A stretch of DNA of 64,000 nucleotides, taken from Polyangium sp. 15x6 (lineage in GTDB: Bacteria > Myxococcota_A > Polyangia > Polyangiales > Polyangiaceae). Shown here one piece after another: positions 35,579-44,760 of this stretch. The position numbers and the translations under genes were made by a program. The number at the start of each line of letters is the position of its first letter. Within the stretch, counting starts at the first letter, position 1. The stretch spans positions 124,001 to 188,000 of the forward strand of contig NZ_JASBQE010000006.1 in the NCBI RefSeq assembly GCF_029960785.1, read 5' to 3'. The notes under the pieces were generated by a model. The model made no database searches. It had not been told where the DNA came from and saw nothing but the letters and a program-made list of their open reading frames with translations.

Positions 35579-37294
35579 CTACTTGCCGCACTTCGACGTG
35601 ACGACCTGCCGGTAGAAACCGAGCTCGTCGCGCCAGTACTCGCCGTTGAACGGCCACAGAACGTGCTCGTCGTCCGGCTTGACGACGCCGAACACGAGCG
35701 CTTCTTCCTTCGTGAGCTGGCCGCTCACGACCTCTTGATCGAGCTTGTTTCGCTCGGCAGCCGTGATGTCGATGAGGATCTTCGAGGCATCGCGGAGGTG
35801 CTCGTTGAGCTCGTCGAGGTAACGCTGGTAGCGCTCCCGCGCGAGGGTGCCGGCGTTGCGCACCGCGAGATCACGAGCGAGCGAAAGCGCGTCCGTCACG
35901 TCGCCACCGACGGGCGAGTTGCGGAACGCAGCCGGCGCCTTCTTGTACCGAGCGTCCTCCTCGTCGAGCACGCGCACGTACTCGAGGTTGCGGAGGAGCT
36001 GGCGATCCGAGAGCGCGTTCTCGACGATCGGCTTGACCGTCGGCGAGAGCGCCGCCTTGCCCGCGCGCACGTCCTTCAAGAAGTCGAAGAACTTCGTCTC
36101 CGCGTCCTCGCCCTTGAACCGATTGAGGATCGCCTCGAGCTCCTTCTTGATCGGCTCGTAGCGCTTGCGCATGCGCGCCACGATCGTCGTCGCATCCTGG
36201 TACTGGCAGATCGTGAACGAGATGACTGCCTTGAGGATGTCCGCCTCCGGATAGAAGGCGTTCGGGAAGTACGGCGACTCGATCGTGTGGATGTTGCCGA
36301 GCGCGTGCGGGTAATCGCCGGCCATGAAGTACGCCCACGACTGCTCGAAGAGCGCGTCGAGCCAGTACTCGCTGCCCACGTCGACGCGGTTCCAGTACTT
36401 GACGGCCGCGCTGAGCTTGTTGCCGTCGACCCTCGGGACGCTGTTGTCGTCGAGGCGGATCGACGCCGAGTAGTACGTGCGCGCCATCGAGAGGAACGCG
36501 AGATCGCGCATGCGGCTCTCGTCCTCGACGCCCTCCACGCCCTCGTCGAGCGCCCGCACGATCTGCTGGAACGACTTCACCGCGGGCACCGACTTGCGGA
36601 GCTGCACGTTCGAGATGCCCGTGAAGAACTGGGCCTGAACGTAGTACTTGCTCTTCGCGTCGACCTTCTCGAAGAGGCCGATGGCCTCCTCGTAGTTGCG
36701 GTTGCGGTACTTGTACCGGCCGAGCAGGTAGTTGAGCTGCCAGTAGAGATCACGCTGCTGCGGGTTGTTGAACCGCGCGACCTGCTCGCTCTTGTACTTG
36801 CCGACGCGCTCGATGATGTCGGCAGGCTCGGGGAGTTGCGTGGCGAGCTTCGACAACCAGAGCAGCGTCTCGTTGAACTTGAGGTGATTCGTCTTGTCCG
36901 CGATCTCGGAGAAGATCGCGTAGCTCGCCTGGTAAAACTGCAGGCGATAAAGCGCGATCGCGAGGTGATACTGCGCGATCTGCTTGTTGCCCTCGTCGTC
37001 ACCCGTCTCGCCGTCGACGACGCGCTTCAGGAGCAGCGCTGATTCGCTCCATCGCTCCGCGTCGAACAGCCGCTTTGCTTGCGCCGCTTCCTCGGTCATC
37101 TGGCCCGCGGTCACGGGGCCATCGGCCTCGTCCTCGAGCTCGATCTCCTTCGGAGCGGCCTTCTTGTCGTTCTTCTTGGCGTCGCCAGCCTTCGCTGCAG
37201 GCGCCGCCGGAGCCTTGCCCTGCTGGGCAAAAGCCGTCGGCGCTGCGAGCATGGCAGATGCAAGAAGACAGAGAGTAGCCAGCCCTTTCCGCAT
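35579..37294 (-). CDS. gltC: Periplasmic TPR protein, GltC-like
   Basis: 571 aa. ATG 37294 is preceded by GAGGAA and starts a signal peptide (GLATLCLLASAMLAAPTAFA-Q). A Lys/Ala/Pro stretch and an acidic IELEDEADG segment lead into TPR helices (QYHLAIALYRLQFYQASYAI, YWQLNYLLGRYKYRNRNYEE, WAYFMAGDYPHALGNI), then a C-terminal domain ending in YWRDELGFYRQVVTSKCGK. It is the first gene of a unit with the GltD- and GltE-like genes (99-base gap to GltD). In M. xanthus GltC is a periplasmic TPR protein from a second cluster, together with GltA/B. The assignment is by architecture and context and is less certain than GltD/E. Confidence 0.72.
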   Translation of the reverse strand: MRKGLATLCLLASAMLAAPTAFAQQGKAPAAPAAKAGDAKKNDKKAAPKEIELEDEADGPVTAGQMTEEAAQAKRLFDAERWSESALLLKRVVDGETGDDEGNKQIAQYHLAIALYRLQFYQASYAIFSEIADKTNHLKFNETLLWLSKLATQLPEPADIIERVGKYKSEQVARFNNPQQRDLYWQLNYLLGRYKYRNRNYEEAIGLFEKVDAKSKYYVQAQFFTGISNVQLRKSVPAVKSFQQIVRALDEGVEGVEDESRMRDLAFLSMARTYYSASIRLDDNSVPRVDGNKLSAAVKYWNRVDVGSEYWLDALFEQSWAYFMAGDYPHALGNIHTIESPYFPNAFYPEADILKAVISFTICQYQDATTIVARMRKRYEPIKKELEAILNRFKGEDAETKFFDFLKDVRAGKAALSPTVKPIVENALSDRQLLRNLEYVRVLDEEDARYKKAPAAFRNSPVGGDVTDALSLARDLAVRNAGTLARERYQRYLDELNEHLRDASKILIDITAAERNKLDQEVVSGQLTKEEALVFGVVKPDDEHVLWPFNGEYWRDELGFYRQVVTSKCGK

Positions 37295-37830
37295 TCGTCG
37301 TTCCTCGTCGTTCGGAGGTTGAGGTCGATGAAGGCGACCCGAACCGGCCCAAATACCGTTCGTCGAGCGGCTGGATCCGCAGTGGACGGGGCCCTTCGCA
37401 GTCGCGGCTCCCGGCGTTCCGTGACCGGGAGCGATGACCAAAAACTTCAATGAGAATCAGCGGATACTTGCGTCTGGCCGCGGATGGTAAAATTATGACG
37501 GTTGGCTTGTCAAGCGGCGGTTTCCTAGCGCTGCGCGGTCCAGGTGCCGCTTCCGACACCTCTCCAGGGAGTGCCTTGGGGCGCGCCAAGGACCCGTCGG
37601 GATCCCGGGTCGATCACCGGCCAGGCCCGGACCGACACCCCCCCATGGACGAAAACCGGCGGTAGTCCGTCGGGTTGTGCATCGAGAGGTTGACGGTCCG
37701 TCGCCCCTTCGATTAGCGTCCTCGCTGCTGGCGTCGTTCGCCGAGTTCTCGATGCGGACGCGCGGGCGGCGCGTCGCGCTCGCGCGCCCCGCATGGAGCA
37801 GGGGCGCCCCGGCCCAAGGAGCACGATCTG
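37295..37830. other. Divergent intergenic region between the GltC-like gene and a Cys-rich lipoprotein gene
   Basis: 536 bases with no credible gene. An A/T-rich patch (37435-37515) stands out. On the minus strand TTGACA (37508-37513) has an N17-spaced weak TTACCA and could serve the GltC-D-E unit. On the plus strand TTGACG-N17-TTAGCG (37690-37718) could serve the lipoprotein gene. Both are tentative. Confidence 0.4.
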
Positions 37831-38490
37831 ATGACCCGTTCGATCCTGTCCGGCATGCTTGGTCTGATCAGCGTACTCGCCCTGGGCGGCCTCCCGGTCG
37901 CCTGTCAGAGCGGCGGCGTCGGGGACCCCTGCATCCCCGAAGACGAGTACAAAACCGACTTCGCCGGCTTCAAAGTGACCGAGGAGAACATCGAGTCGCG
38001 CTCCTTCCAGTGCCAGACCCGTATCTGCCTCGTGAACCACTTCCAGGGCCGCGTGAGCTGCCCTTATGGGCAGACGAAGCCCGCAGCTGGCGGCGTTGCC
38101 ACGAACGGCTGCCAGACGTCCACCTCGACGGCGGACGACGCGAACAAGGCCTGCTGCATCCCCGGCACCGACACGGTGATCGAGGCCGAGGTCTGCGGTC
38201 AGTGCGCGGCCGACTCGCAGCGTGACGCGGCGCAAGCCGTGTACTGCTCGTGCCGATGCGGCGTCGCCGATGGCGAGCCGCCGGATCCGAACTTCAACTT
38301 CTGCGAGTGCCCCACCGGCTACTCGTGCGAGCAGATCCGCCCGAACGTGGGTCTCGGCGACCCGCTGCTCACGGGCAAGTACTGCATCAAGCAGGACACG
38401 AAGTTCGTCACCGAAGGCACCTGCGGCACGGTCAAGGGTCACTACAACGCGACCCAGTGCAAGGGCGTCGGCTTCACGACCGATAGCTGA
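37831..38490 (+). CDS. Cys-rich exported lipoprotein-like protein
   Basis: 219 aa. AAGGAG lies nine bases before the ATG. The signal peptide ends in a lipobox-like LPVAC, with Pro at an unusual position, so lipidation is likely but not certain. The mature protein carries about 18 Cys in clusters (CQTRICLV, KACCIPGTD, CGQCA, CSCRCG, CECPTGYSC), suggesting a disulfide-stabilised extracellular module. No family recognised. It is divergent from the GltC-like gene and 23 bases ahead of yraN. Confidence 0.75.
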   Translation: MTRSILSGMLGLISVLALGGLPVACQSGGVGDPCIPEDEYKTDFAGFKVTEENIESRSFQCQTRICLVNHFQGRVSCPYGQTKPAAGGVATNGCQTSTSTADDANKACCIPGTDTVIEAEVCGQCAADSQRDAAQAVYCSCRCGVADGEPPDPNFNFCECPTGYSCEQIRPNVGLGDPLLTGKYCIKQDTKFVTEGTCGTVKGHYNATQCKGVGFTTDS

Positions 38491-38513
38491 AACGAGCCGC
38501 GACGCGCACGCCC

Positions 38514-38954
38514 GTGACGCGTCCTCCTCGTCGTCCGCTCGTTCCCTCCACAGCCTCCCCTTCCCCTGACGTCCGAGTCCTTCGGCCGCGCGACGCGCGT
38601 CATCGCGTAGGCGCGCGCGCCGAAGACGCGGCCGCGGATCACTTCGTCCGCATGGGATGCACGATCCTCGGCCGCAACGTGCGCGTGGGGCGCGCCGAGA
38701 TCGATCTGCTCGTCCGCGACGGCGTCGTGATCATGATCGTCGAGGTGCGCACGCGTGGTTCACGCAGCTACCAGCGCGCGCTCGACAGCATCGACGCACG
38801 AAAGCGCGCGCGCCTTCGCGCTGCGGGACAACAGCTCTGGACGTCGAGGTTTGTCCGAGACGAGACGATCGAGCGCATGCGCTTCGACGCGGTCGCCGTC
38901 ACGTTCACGCCCGACGGCGATCCGCTCGTCGAGCACATCAAAGCAGCGTTCTGA
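38514..38954 (+). CDS. yraN: YraN/UPF0102 family nuclease-like protein
   Basis: 146 aa. The signature GARAEDAAADHFVRMGCTIL, GRAEIDLLVRDG and IVEVRTR matches UPF0102, a Holliday-junction-resolvase-like fold with the E-x-D...E-V-K/R core. The GTG start at 38514 gives about 25 residues more than typical 120-aa members; no better in-frame start lies before the conserved core. Cytoplasmic. The exact substrate is not established for the family. It converges on the HAMP gene. Confidence 0.85.
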   Translation: MTRPPRRPLVPSTASPSPDVRVLRPRDARHRVGARAEDAAADHFVRMGCTILGRNVRVGRAEIDLLVRDGVVIMIVEVRTRGSRSYQRALDSIDARKRARLRAAGQQLWTSRFVRDETIERMRFDAVAVTFTPDGDPLVEHIKAAF

Positions 38955-39020
38955 TCGGAGTGTATGAAGTGCGGCGTCGCGTGATCCGCGCGATCACGTC
39001 GACGCGCAATCGTGGAGACG

Positions 39021-39851
39021 TCAGCCGTCGATCTGGGCCTGCATCTCGGTGCGCAGCTTCTTCAACATCGCCACGCCGTCACTCGAAGCATCCGCTTCCA
39101 TGCGCGCGATCGCGGCGTCGATCTGCGCGATCTCGCGCGTCTTCTGCTCGCGGAGGTTTCCGAGCATCTGCTCGAACGACTCGAAGAAGTCCTGCATCTC
39201 GTCGCCTTTGCGCAGGCGCTCGCGCAGAGCGAGGTGGCCTTCGCCGACGCGACCGAACATGCGCTTCATCTTGAACACGGGCCCCGCGACCTTGTGCGTG
39301 ACGACGATCCCCGCGACCCAGATGCACGCGACGAGGAAGCCGAGCGCGAGCACGAGGCCGAGGATCAAATTGCGCTGCTGCTCCTCCACCGCGGCCGCTT
39401 GACGTTCGAGTTCGGCGGCTCGCTGCTTCAGGGAGTCCGCGTCCTTTTCGAGGCTCGCTTGCTCTTCCTTGAGCTTCGCCGCGTCGTTCTCCGCGTCCTT
39501 GCCGAACTGCTTCGCGAGCTCGGGCGCATCTTCGTACGCCTTCGCGATGTTCATCTTGACGAGCTCGTCGTTCTTCTTCCGCTCGGCGAGCGCGAGCTGC
39601 CCGCGCTTCACCGTCTCCTGCCCCTGCGTGACGAGCGCCTTTTGCTGCACGACGGCCTGGCGGCTCTGATCGATCAGCTTGTTGCTCGTCCACCACAGGA
39701 CCGCGCCGAGGAGGAGGGAGACGACGAGCGCGATCGCCGCGAGAAAGCCCGCGTATTTGAGCTGGAAGCGCTTGTCGAGGAGGAAGTTGCGAATGCGGCG
39801 CTGCTGGCGGCCGCTCGTGGCGGCGGGCGGGGTGACAGAAGCCTCGCTCAT
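39021..39851 (-). CDS. Two-TM membrane protein with periplasmic coiled coil and HAMP domain, no output domain
   Basis: 276 aa. TM1 near 32-55 (FLAAIALVVSLLLGAVLWW), a long Lys/Glu/Gln/Ala coiled coil (60-165), TM2 near 168-188 (LGLVLALGFLVACIWVAGIV), then a HAMP-like segment (KVAGPVFKMKRMFGRVGEGH...FFESFEQML) and a final helical tail. This is sensor-like topology without a kinase or methyl-accepting domain, a form common in deltaproteobacteria. It may partner in trans with a kinase or serve structurally. ATG 39851 starts the N-terminal cytosolic segment. Confidence 0.8.
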   Translation of the reverse strand: MSEASVTPPAATSGRQQRRIRNFLLDKRFQLKYAGFLAAIALVVSLLLGAVLWWTSNKLIDQSRQAVVQQKALVTQGQETVKRGQLALAERKKNDELVKMNIAKAYEDAPELAKQFGKDAENDAAKLKEEQASLEKDADSLKQRAAELERQAAAVEEQQRNLILGLVLALGFLVACIWVAGIVVTHKVAGPVFKMKRMFGRVGEGHLALRERLRKGDEMQDFFESFEQMLGNLREQKTREIAQIDAAIARMEADASSDGVAMLKKLRTEMQAQIDG

Positions 39852-39939
39852 CGGGGACCTTGCGCGTCTCTTGGCACGGCGCGTGGTGTTTGCCCGAGGG
39901 GTCGCGCCGCGCCGGATCCGCTCCCCTCTCGCTGCGATA

Positions 39940-40743
39940 TCACAGCGACGCGACGATCTTCGCGAAGCTGTCGATGGCGTTCTCCACGCACATCTTCATG
40001 AGCACGTTTTCGCTCTGCACGTCGGTCTTGGGCGTGTCGGATTGCGTGAGCTTCGGCGAGAACTCGCCCTGAAGCGCCTTGCCCGGGTACGTCCACATGC
40101 TCACGCGCACGATCTGCGTGAGGTTTCCATTCTCGTACACCGGCGGCTCGACGCTGGCGATGAGATAAAAGCCCTTCAACTTTTTGCCGTTGACGACCTT
40201 GCCGCCTTGTGCCGCCGTCTCGCCCTTGGGCGCGACGGCATACCCGGACTTGGCGAGGATCTTCGTCTGCATCGCCGAGCGCACGATCGTCTCGATCTCG
40301 GCCGCGGGTCGCTTCGTCTTGTTCGAGATCTCGATCGCCACGTAGTACTTCGTGTCGGGGCCGGGAGGCGGAGGCGCGGCCACGCCGCCGCTCTTCAGCG
40401 TGTCGATCGATTTCTGCATCTGCGTCTTCGCGGAGGCGACCTTCTCGTTCTTGATCGCAGATTGCAGACACGGCAGGCCCGCGGGCTTGCCGAGCTTGCC
40501 GAGCGCGGCCGCCGCGGCGACCTTCACCGAGTCGTTGCTGTCCGCGAGTGCGTCGCAGAGAGGCTTGACGGCGGCGTCGTCCCCCGACGCGCCGAGCGCG
40601 AGCGCAGCCTGCGTTCGCACACGAAAATCTTCACTCGTCTTGAGCTGCTGGACGAGATAGCCGGTACGAGGATCCGCTCGCACGACCTCGGGGGTCAGGA
40701 CGAACAACGAGAGGGCCGCGACGACGGGGACGCTCTTTCGCAT
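39940..40743 (-). CDS. Exported HEAT-repeat protein
   Basis: 267 aa from ATG 40743, with GGAG eight bases upstream and a signal peptide (RKSVPVVAALSLFVLTPEVV, then RAD). HEAT repeats lie at about 25-115 (VRTQAALALGASGDDAAVKP, VKVAAAAALGKLGKPAGLPC). A Pro stretch and a beta-rich C-terminal domain (YYVAIEISNKTKRPAAEIE...VSMWTYPGKALQGEF) follow. Periplasmic; function unknown. The longer frame to 41049 lacks the signal peptide at its start and overlaps the divergent region, so it is rejected. Confidence 0.8.
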   Translation of the reverse strand: MRKSVPVVAALSLFVLTPEVVRADPRTGYLVQQLKTSEDFRVRTQAALALGASGDDAAVKPLCDALADSNDSVKVAAAAALGKLGKPAGLPCLQSAIKNEKVASAKTQMQKSIDTLKSGGVAAPPPPGPDTKYYVAIEISNKTKRPAAEIETIVRSAMQTKILAKSGYAVAPKGETAAQGGKVVNGKKLKGFYLIASVEPPVYENGNLTQIVRVSMWTYPGKALQGEFSPKLTQSDTPKTDVQSENVLMKMCVENAIDSFAKIVASL

Positions 40744-41060
40744 TCGAGCTCCGAAGATACACGATGCGCCCCGGCGAATGGAGAAAGCTGGCGTCGAATC
40801 GGAGGTCGTGGAGTTCTCGAGCACGCGATCACCCGTCTTCTTCATCCTGCACCTCACCCGTACCTCGACGCAGAGCGGCACGACTCGGTCGCTCCACCCA
40901 AGGAGCGACCTCGACCATTCGAGATCCGCCGCGTCTGTCACGCGCGGAGGAACCGTGGAGGCTTGGACGTGCCTCGACCGAGCTCGCTTCAACGCGCGGC
41001 CTGACCATGACATCGGCGGAAGCGCTGGTCGCGCGGGGCGATCCCGCATATAGGAAGGGG
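40744..41060. other. Divergent intergenic region
   Basis: 317 bases between the HEAT-repeat gene (-) and the carboxypeptidase-regulatory-domain gene (+). The only promoter-like element I see is TATAGG six bases before the plus-strand ATG. ORFs through this region have no coding character. Confidence 0.5.
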
Positions 41061-42854
41061 ATGTCCCGCAGCCGAGGTGCCAAGGCGAGAGCCTCGTCGC
41101 GCCCGCTGTGCGCGCTCGTCTCCTTGCTGTTCCTGCTCCTCTCCGCGTCCGCGATCGCGCAGACCCGAGGATCCGGGGGCGTGATTCGCATCCAGGTGCG
41201 AGGCGGCGCGCAGATCAGCGCAGCCGCGACGGTCGAACCGTCCGGCACGATCGTCCGAGGCGAGCTGCTCGACGACGCAGGCGCCGCCGTGGCCGGCGCG
41301 ACGATCACGCTCCGCGCGATCGCAGACGGCGGCTCGGCCGTCAACCTACCGACGCCCTCGACGTGTGACGCGACGGCACGAAGGTCGCGACGGTCCGTTC
41401 GCCTGATCGGCACGGACGCCTACGAGGTGCAGACCGACGATCGGGGAGCGTTCTGCGTGCGCGCCGGCGCGCCGATCGGACAAGCGTCGATCAAGCTCCG
41501 CTTCGAAGGCGACGAGCTGCGCGATCCAGCCGAGAGCGTGGTCCGCCTCGACGCAGCCGACGCGCCGCTCGCGCGCACGATCCTCCGCTTCGAACCTGCG
41601 CCCGACGTGATCGATCTCGATCGCGAGAACGTACTGCTCACGGGATCGCTGCGCGTCGATCGCACCGGGTCGTCCCGCTCCACCACCACGCGGCGTGAGG
41701 GGCTCGCGATCAAGCTCGAGGACGAACGCGGCGAGCGCATCGCTGAGGGGCAGACGGGCGGCGATGGACGCGTGCGCTTCGAGATCCCGAGCGCGTCGTT
41801 CCCCGGTCCCGGATCGGGCGAGCTGCGCCTGCGCTTCGAAGGCACGACGACGCTCGCGAAGGCGACGACGACGCAGCCGATCGTGAGGCGCGCCGAGGTG
41901 CGGCTCGCGCTCGCGCACCCCGTCGACGCGGCAGATCCGGAGGACGGCGTCGGGATCGACGTGGATGTCACGACGTCGCGAGGCCCGGTGACGGGCGGCG
42001 TGGTCGAGGCGCTGCGAGGGAGCGAGAGCGTGGGCGCGGGCGCGGTGCAGGGCGGCAAGGCGCACGTCATCGCTTCGTTCGCGCTCGAGCGTGCCGGCGT
42101 CGTGCCGTTGACGCTGCGGTACGTGCCCGCCGCGCCTTTCTACAAGTCGGGGGCGAACCTCCAGGTCGACGTGAACGTCAAGGGGCCAGGCATCGCGCGG
42201 CAGCTCGTGATCGCGATCGTGGTGCTCGCAGTGACGGCGTGGATCGTCTTCGGCTGGCGGCGCGCGCCGATGCCACCGAAGAAGGACGAGGACGACGAAG
42301 CGCATCCCGTGCCCTCGGGACGCGCCGGCGTCGAAGTCGTACGAGCGTCGACGGGACAGGGTGGTTATCGTGGCTCAGTGCTCGACGCGCACGATGGAAT
42401 CCCGATCGCCGGCGCGCGGCTCGCCGTGGTGGCGCCCGCGTTCCAAGGCGATGGTGTCATCGCGCGCGCGACCGCCGACGAACGTGGAACCTTCGTGCTG
42501 GATGTGCCCTATCGCAGCGATGCGCGCCTCGTGATCGAAGCGGACGAGCACAGCAGGTACGAGCAGGCGCTCCCTCCGCCGGGGGTGCTCCGCGTCGCCC
42601 TGATCACCCGCCGCCGCACGCTGCTCGAGCGGCTCGTGAAATGGGCGCGCCGCACCGGAGCGCCTTTCGACATGCAACCCGAGCCGACCCCCGGACACGT
42701 ACGGCGGGCGGCTTTCCGCGCGAACAACGCGGAGATCGAGTCCTGGGCGCGAGCCCTCGAGCAAGCTGCCTACGGCTCCTCCGTCGTCGACGAGGGGGTC
42801 GAAGCGGCGCTCCTCAACGACGAACCCAGAGGCGGCCGAAAGCCGGCGGGATGA
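41061..42854 (+). CDS. Membrane-anchored protein with carboxypeptidase regulatory-like (Ig-fold) domains
   Basis: 597 aa. Signal peptide about 15-34 (LCALVSLLFLLLSASAIAQ). The first CarboxypepD-reg-like domain (about 65-160; VRGELLDDAGAAVAGATITL) is followed by several Ig-like beta segments, a TM helix near 378-398 (QLVIAIVVLAVTAWIVFGWR), then a cytosolic acidic/Lys stretch and a second regulatory-like domain (about 430-520; YRGSVLDAHDGIPIAGARLA). It would sit in the inner membrane with domains on both sides. No catalytic motif; function unknown, possibly structural or adhesive. AGGAAGGGG directly precedes the ATG. Confidence 0.78.
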   Translation: MSRSRGAKARASSRPLCALVSLLFLLLSASAIAQTRGSGGVIRIQVRGGAQISAAATVEPSGTIVRGELLDDAGAAVAGATITLRAIADGGSAVNLPTPSTCDATARRSRRSVRLIGTDAYEVQTDDRGAFCVRAGAPIGQASIKLRFEGDELRDPAESVVRLDAADAPLARTILRFEPAPDVIDLDRENVLLTGSLRVDRTGSSRSTTTRREGLAIKLEDERGERIAEGQTGGDGRVRFEIPSASFPGPGSGELRLRFEGTTTLAKATTTQPIVRRAEVRLALAHPVDAADPEDGVGIDVDVTTSRGPVTGGVVEALRGSESVGAGAVQGGKAHVIASFALERAGVVPLTLRYVPAAPFYKSGANLQVDVNVKGPGIARQLVIAIVVLAVTAWIVFGWRRAPMPPKKDEDDEAHPVPSGRAGVEVVRASTGQGGYRGSVLDAHDGIPIAGARLAVVAPAFQGDGVIARATADERGTFVLDVPYRSDARLVIEADEHSRYEQALPPPGVLRVALITRRRTLLERLVKWARRTGAPFDMQPEPTPGHVRRAAFRANNAEIESWARALEQAAYGSSVVDEGVEAALLNDEPRGGRKPAG

Positions 42855-42918
42855 CATGGACCGCCACCGCCTCCCCCACCCGTGCGCTCCCTTTGCCCTC
42901 GCGTGCAGAGCACACACG

Positions 42919-42946
42919 TTGACGTACGGGTACCGTCCCATATAGT
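42919..42946 (+). promoter_or_regulatory. Sigma-70-type promoter for ftsY
   Basis: TTGACG, 16-base spacer, TATAGT. Predicted transcription start near 42953, 31 bases before the GTG at 42984. This excludes the longer upstream reading frame beginning at 42882. Confidence 0.72.
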
Positions 42947-42983
42947 CGCGAACCAGTTCGCGGACCGCTGGAGAACGCACATC

Positions 42984-44390
42984 GTGGACCCCCTCTACAT
43001 CGTCATCGGTCTCGTGGTCGTGGCGCTGGCCGTTTACTTCCTGTTCATCAGGAAGCCGGAAGCGCCCAAGAAGCTCGAGACGCCGCCGGAGCCGAAGAAG
43101 CTCCCGGAGAAAAAGGCGCCCGAGCGTGAAGAGCCGGCCAGGGCCGCGGGGAAACCCGCGAAGGAGGAGCCGAAGCAGGCTGCTCCGGCAAAGGCCAAGC
43201 CGGCCGAAGAGGCCAAGGAGGCCAAGAAGGAGGAGAAGAAGGCTGCCGAGCCTGCGCCGGCCGTCGTCGAGAAGCAGCCCGAGCCCGCGCCCGTCGCGAA
43301 GGAGCCCGAGGCCAAGCAGCCCGAGCCCGCGTCCGTGCAAGCTCCGACGCCCGTCGCCGAGCCCGCGCCGAAGCCTGCAGAGGCTCCTGCGATCAAGCCC
43401 GTGTCGATCGCGGCGCGCGAGCTGCCTGCGCCGTCGGCTCCGCGCAAGAAGGACGTCGAAGGTCTGCGCCGTGGGCTCACGAAGGCGCGCGAGAGCGAGG
43501 GCTTCTTCGGTCGCCTGAAGGCGCTCTTCGTCGGCCGCAGCGAGGTCGATCCTGGGCTCGTCGATCAGATCGAGGAGGTGCTTCTCACTTCCGACGTCGG
43601 CGTGAAGACGACCGAGGCGCTGCTCGAAGAGATCCGCACGGGCATCAAGGAGAAGAAGCTCGTCAAGGACGAGCAGGTCTGGGATGCCTTGCGTCGTCGC
43701 GCGCGTGAGCTCCTCGGTGGCAGCGGCGGCAGCATCAAGTTCCCCGCGCGTCCCACGGTGGTGATGTTCGTGGGCGTCAACGGCGCGGGCAAGACGACGA
43801 CGATCGGCAAGCTCGCGACCAAGCTCAAGGCCGAAGGCAGGACCGTCGTGCTCGCTGCGGGCGACACGTTCCGCGCGGCGGCGGTGCAGCAGCTCGTCGT
43901 GTGGGGCAAGCGCGTCGGCTGCGAAGTCGTGAGCGGCAAGGATGGAGCGAACCCGGGCGCGGTCATCTACGACGCGATCCAGAAGGCCGCGGAGATCGGC
44001 GCCGACGTCGTGCTCGCCGACACGGCGGGTCGCTTGCACACGAAGACAAACCTGATGGACGAGCTCAAGAAGGTCGCGCGCACGATCGACAAGGCGCTGC
44101 CCGGAGCTCCGCACGAGACGCTCCTCGTGCTCGATGCGACGAACGGTCAGAACGCGCTGCAACAGGCGGCGATGTTCAAGGAGGCGCTGCCGCTCTCGGG
44201 CATCGTGCTGACGAAGCTCGATGGCACGGCGAAGGGTGGCGTCGTGCTCGGCATCTGCGCGGAGCATGCGCTGCCGGTGCGCTACATCGGCATCGGCGAG
44301 CGTCCCGACGAGCTGCGTGACTTCAACGCAGACGAGTTTGTCGAAGCCCTGCTCGGTCAGACCGACGAGTCAACGGACGCGGCGGCGTGA
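42984..44390 (+). CDS. ftsY: Signal recognition particle receptor FtsY with N-terminal membrane helix
   Basis: 468 aa. GTG 42984 lies downstream of a strong promoter and 11 bases after GGAGAA. A hydrophobic N-terminal helix (YIVIGLVVVALAVYFLF) and a long Lys/Glu/Pro/Ala linker (about 25-150) precede the NG domain: helical N domain, G1 GVNGAGKTTT (near 263), DTAGRLHTK (near 346) and TKLDGTAKGG (near 410). It binds the Ffh-RNA complex and delivers ribosomes to SecYEG with GTP hydrolysis. E. coli FtsY uses an amphipathic anchor; here a TM segment appears to do the job. Confidence 0.95.
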   Translation: MDPLYIVIGLVVVALAVYFLFIRKPEAPKKLETPPEPKKLPEKKAPEREEPARAAGKPAKEEPKQAAPAKAKPAEEAKEAKKEEKKAAEPAPAVVEKQPEPAPVAKEPEAKQPEPASVQAPTPVAEPAPKPAEAPAIKPVSIAARELPAPSAPRKKDVEGLRRGLTKARESEGFFGRLKALFVGRSEVDPGLVDQIEEVLLTSDVGVKTTEALLEEIRTGIKEKKLVKDEQVWDALRRRARELLGGSGGSIKFPARPTVVMFVGVNGAGKTTTIGKLATKLKAEGRTVVLAAGDTFRAAAVQQLVVWGKRVGCEVVSGKDGANPGAVIYDAIQKAAEIGADVVLADTAGRLHTKTNLMDELKKVARTIDKALPGAPHETLLVLDATNGQNALQQAAMFKEALPLSGIVLTKLDGTAKGGVVLGICAEHALPVRYIGIGERPDELRDFNADEFVEALLGQTDESTDAAA

Positions 44391-44760
44391 ACCTCTGCGC
44401 CGAGCACGAAACAAGCGCGACGGGGCCCCGACCGGGATCGGAGACGGGGCCACGTCGTGCACGTTTCGGACGGACGGCGCAAAAATTGCGGATATTGTTT
44501 GATTTTCTTGCTCGTTCGCGAGCGTCTCGTGGTTGGATGGGCGTGGATCGTGTCGCTGCGCTGGCAGCCGGGACGGTCCTGCCCGATCCGATCTCGGGAA
44601 GAGAAACCGATTTGGTTGTTGATTCCCAGATTTTACGCGTGATATAGTCCGTCCCGCTTGTCGGTAGACCGTTTTTTTGAATGAAGTCGCGCAGTTAGAC
44701 TTGTACGGACGGACCGGACCGATCGATGCTCACGTCGCACGGACTGCGGAAGGGATGGCG
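44391..44760. other. Intergenic region before the paired outer-membrane barrels
   Basis: 370 bases with two A/T-rich patches (44475-44512 and 44605-44650). The second contains a well-formed promoter. No gene is credible here. The 5' leader of the barrel operon would be about 105 bases, long enough for leader regulation, but I see no riboswitch motif. Confidence 0.6.
44619..44648 (+). promoter_or_regulatory. Sigma-70-type promoter for the barrel operon
   Basis: TTGATT, 18-base spacer, TATAGT with an extended TGA just upstream of the -10. Predicted transcription start near 44655. Confidence 0.7.

Noticed and set aside
38980-38998. CGTGATC...GATCACG hairpin between yraN and the HAMP gene as a terminator
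   Set aside because: Seven-bp stem without a T tract on either strand.
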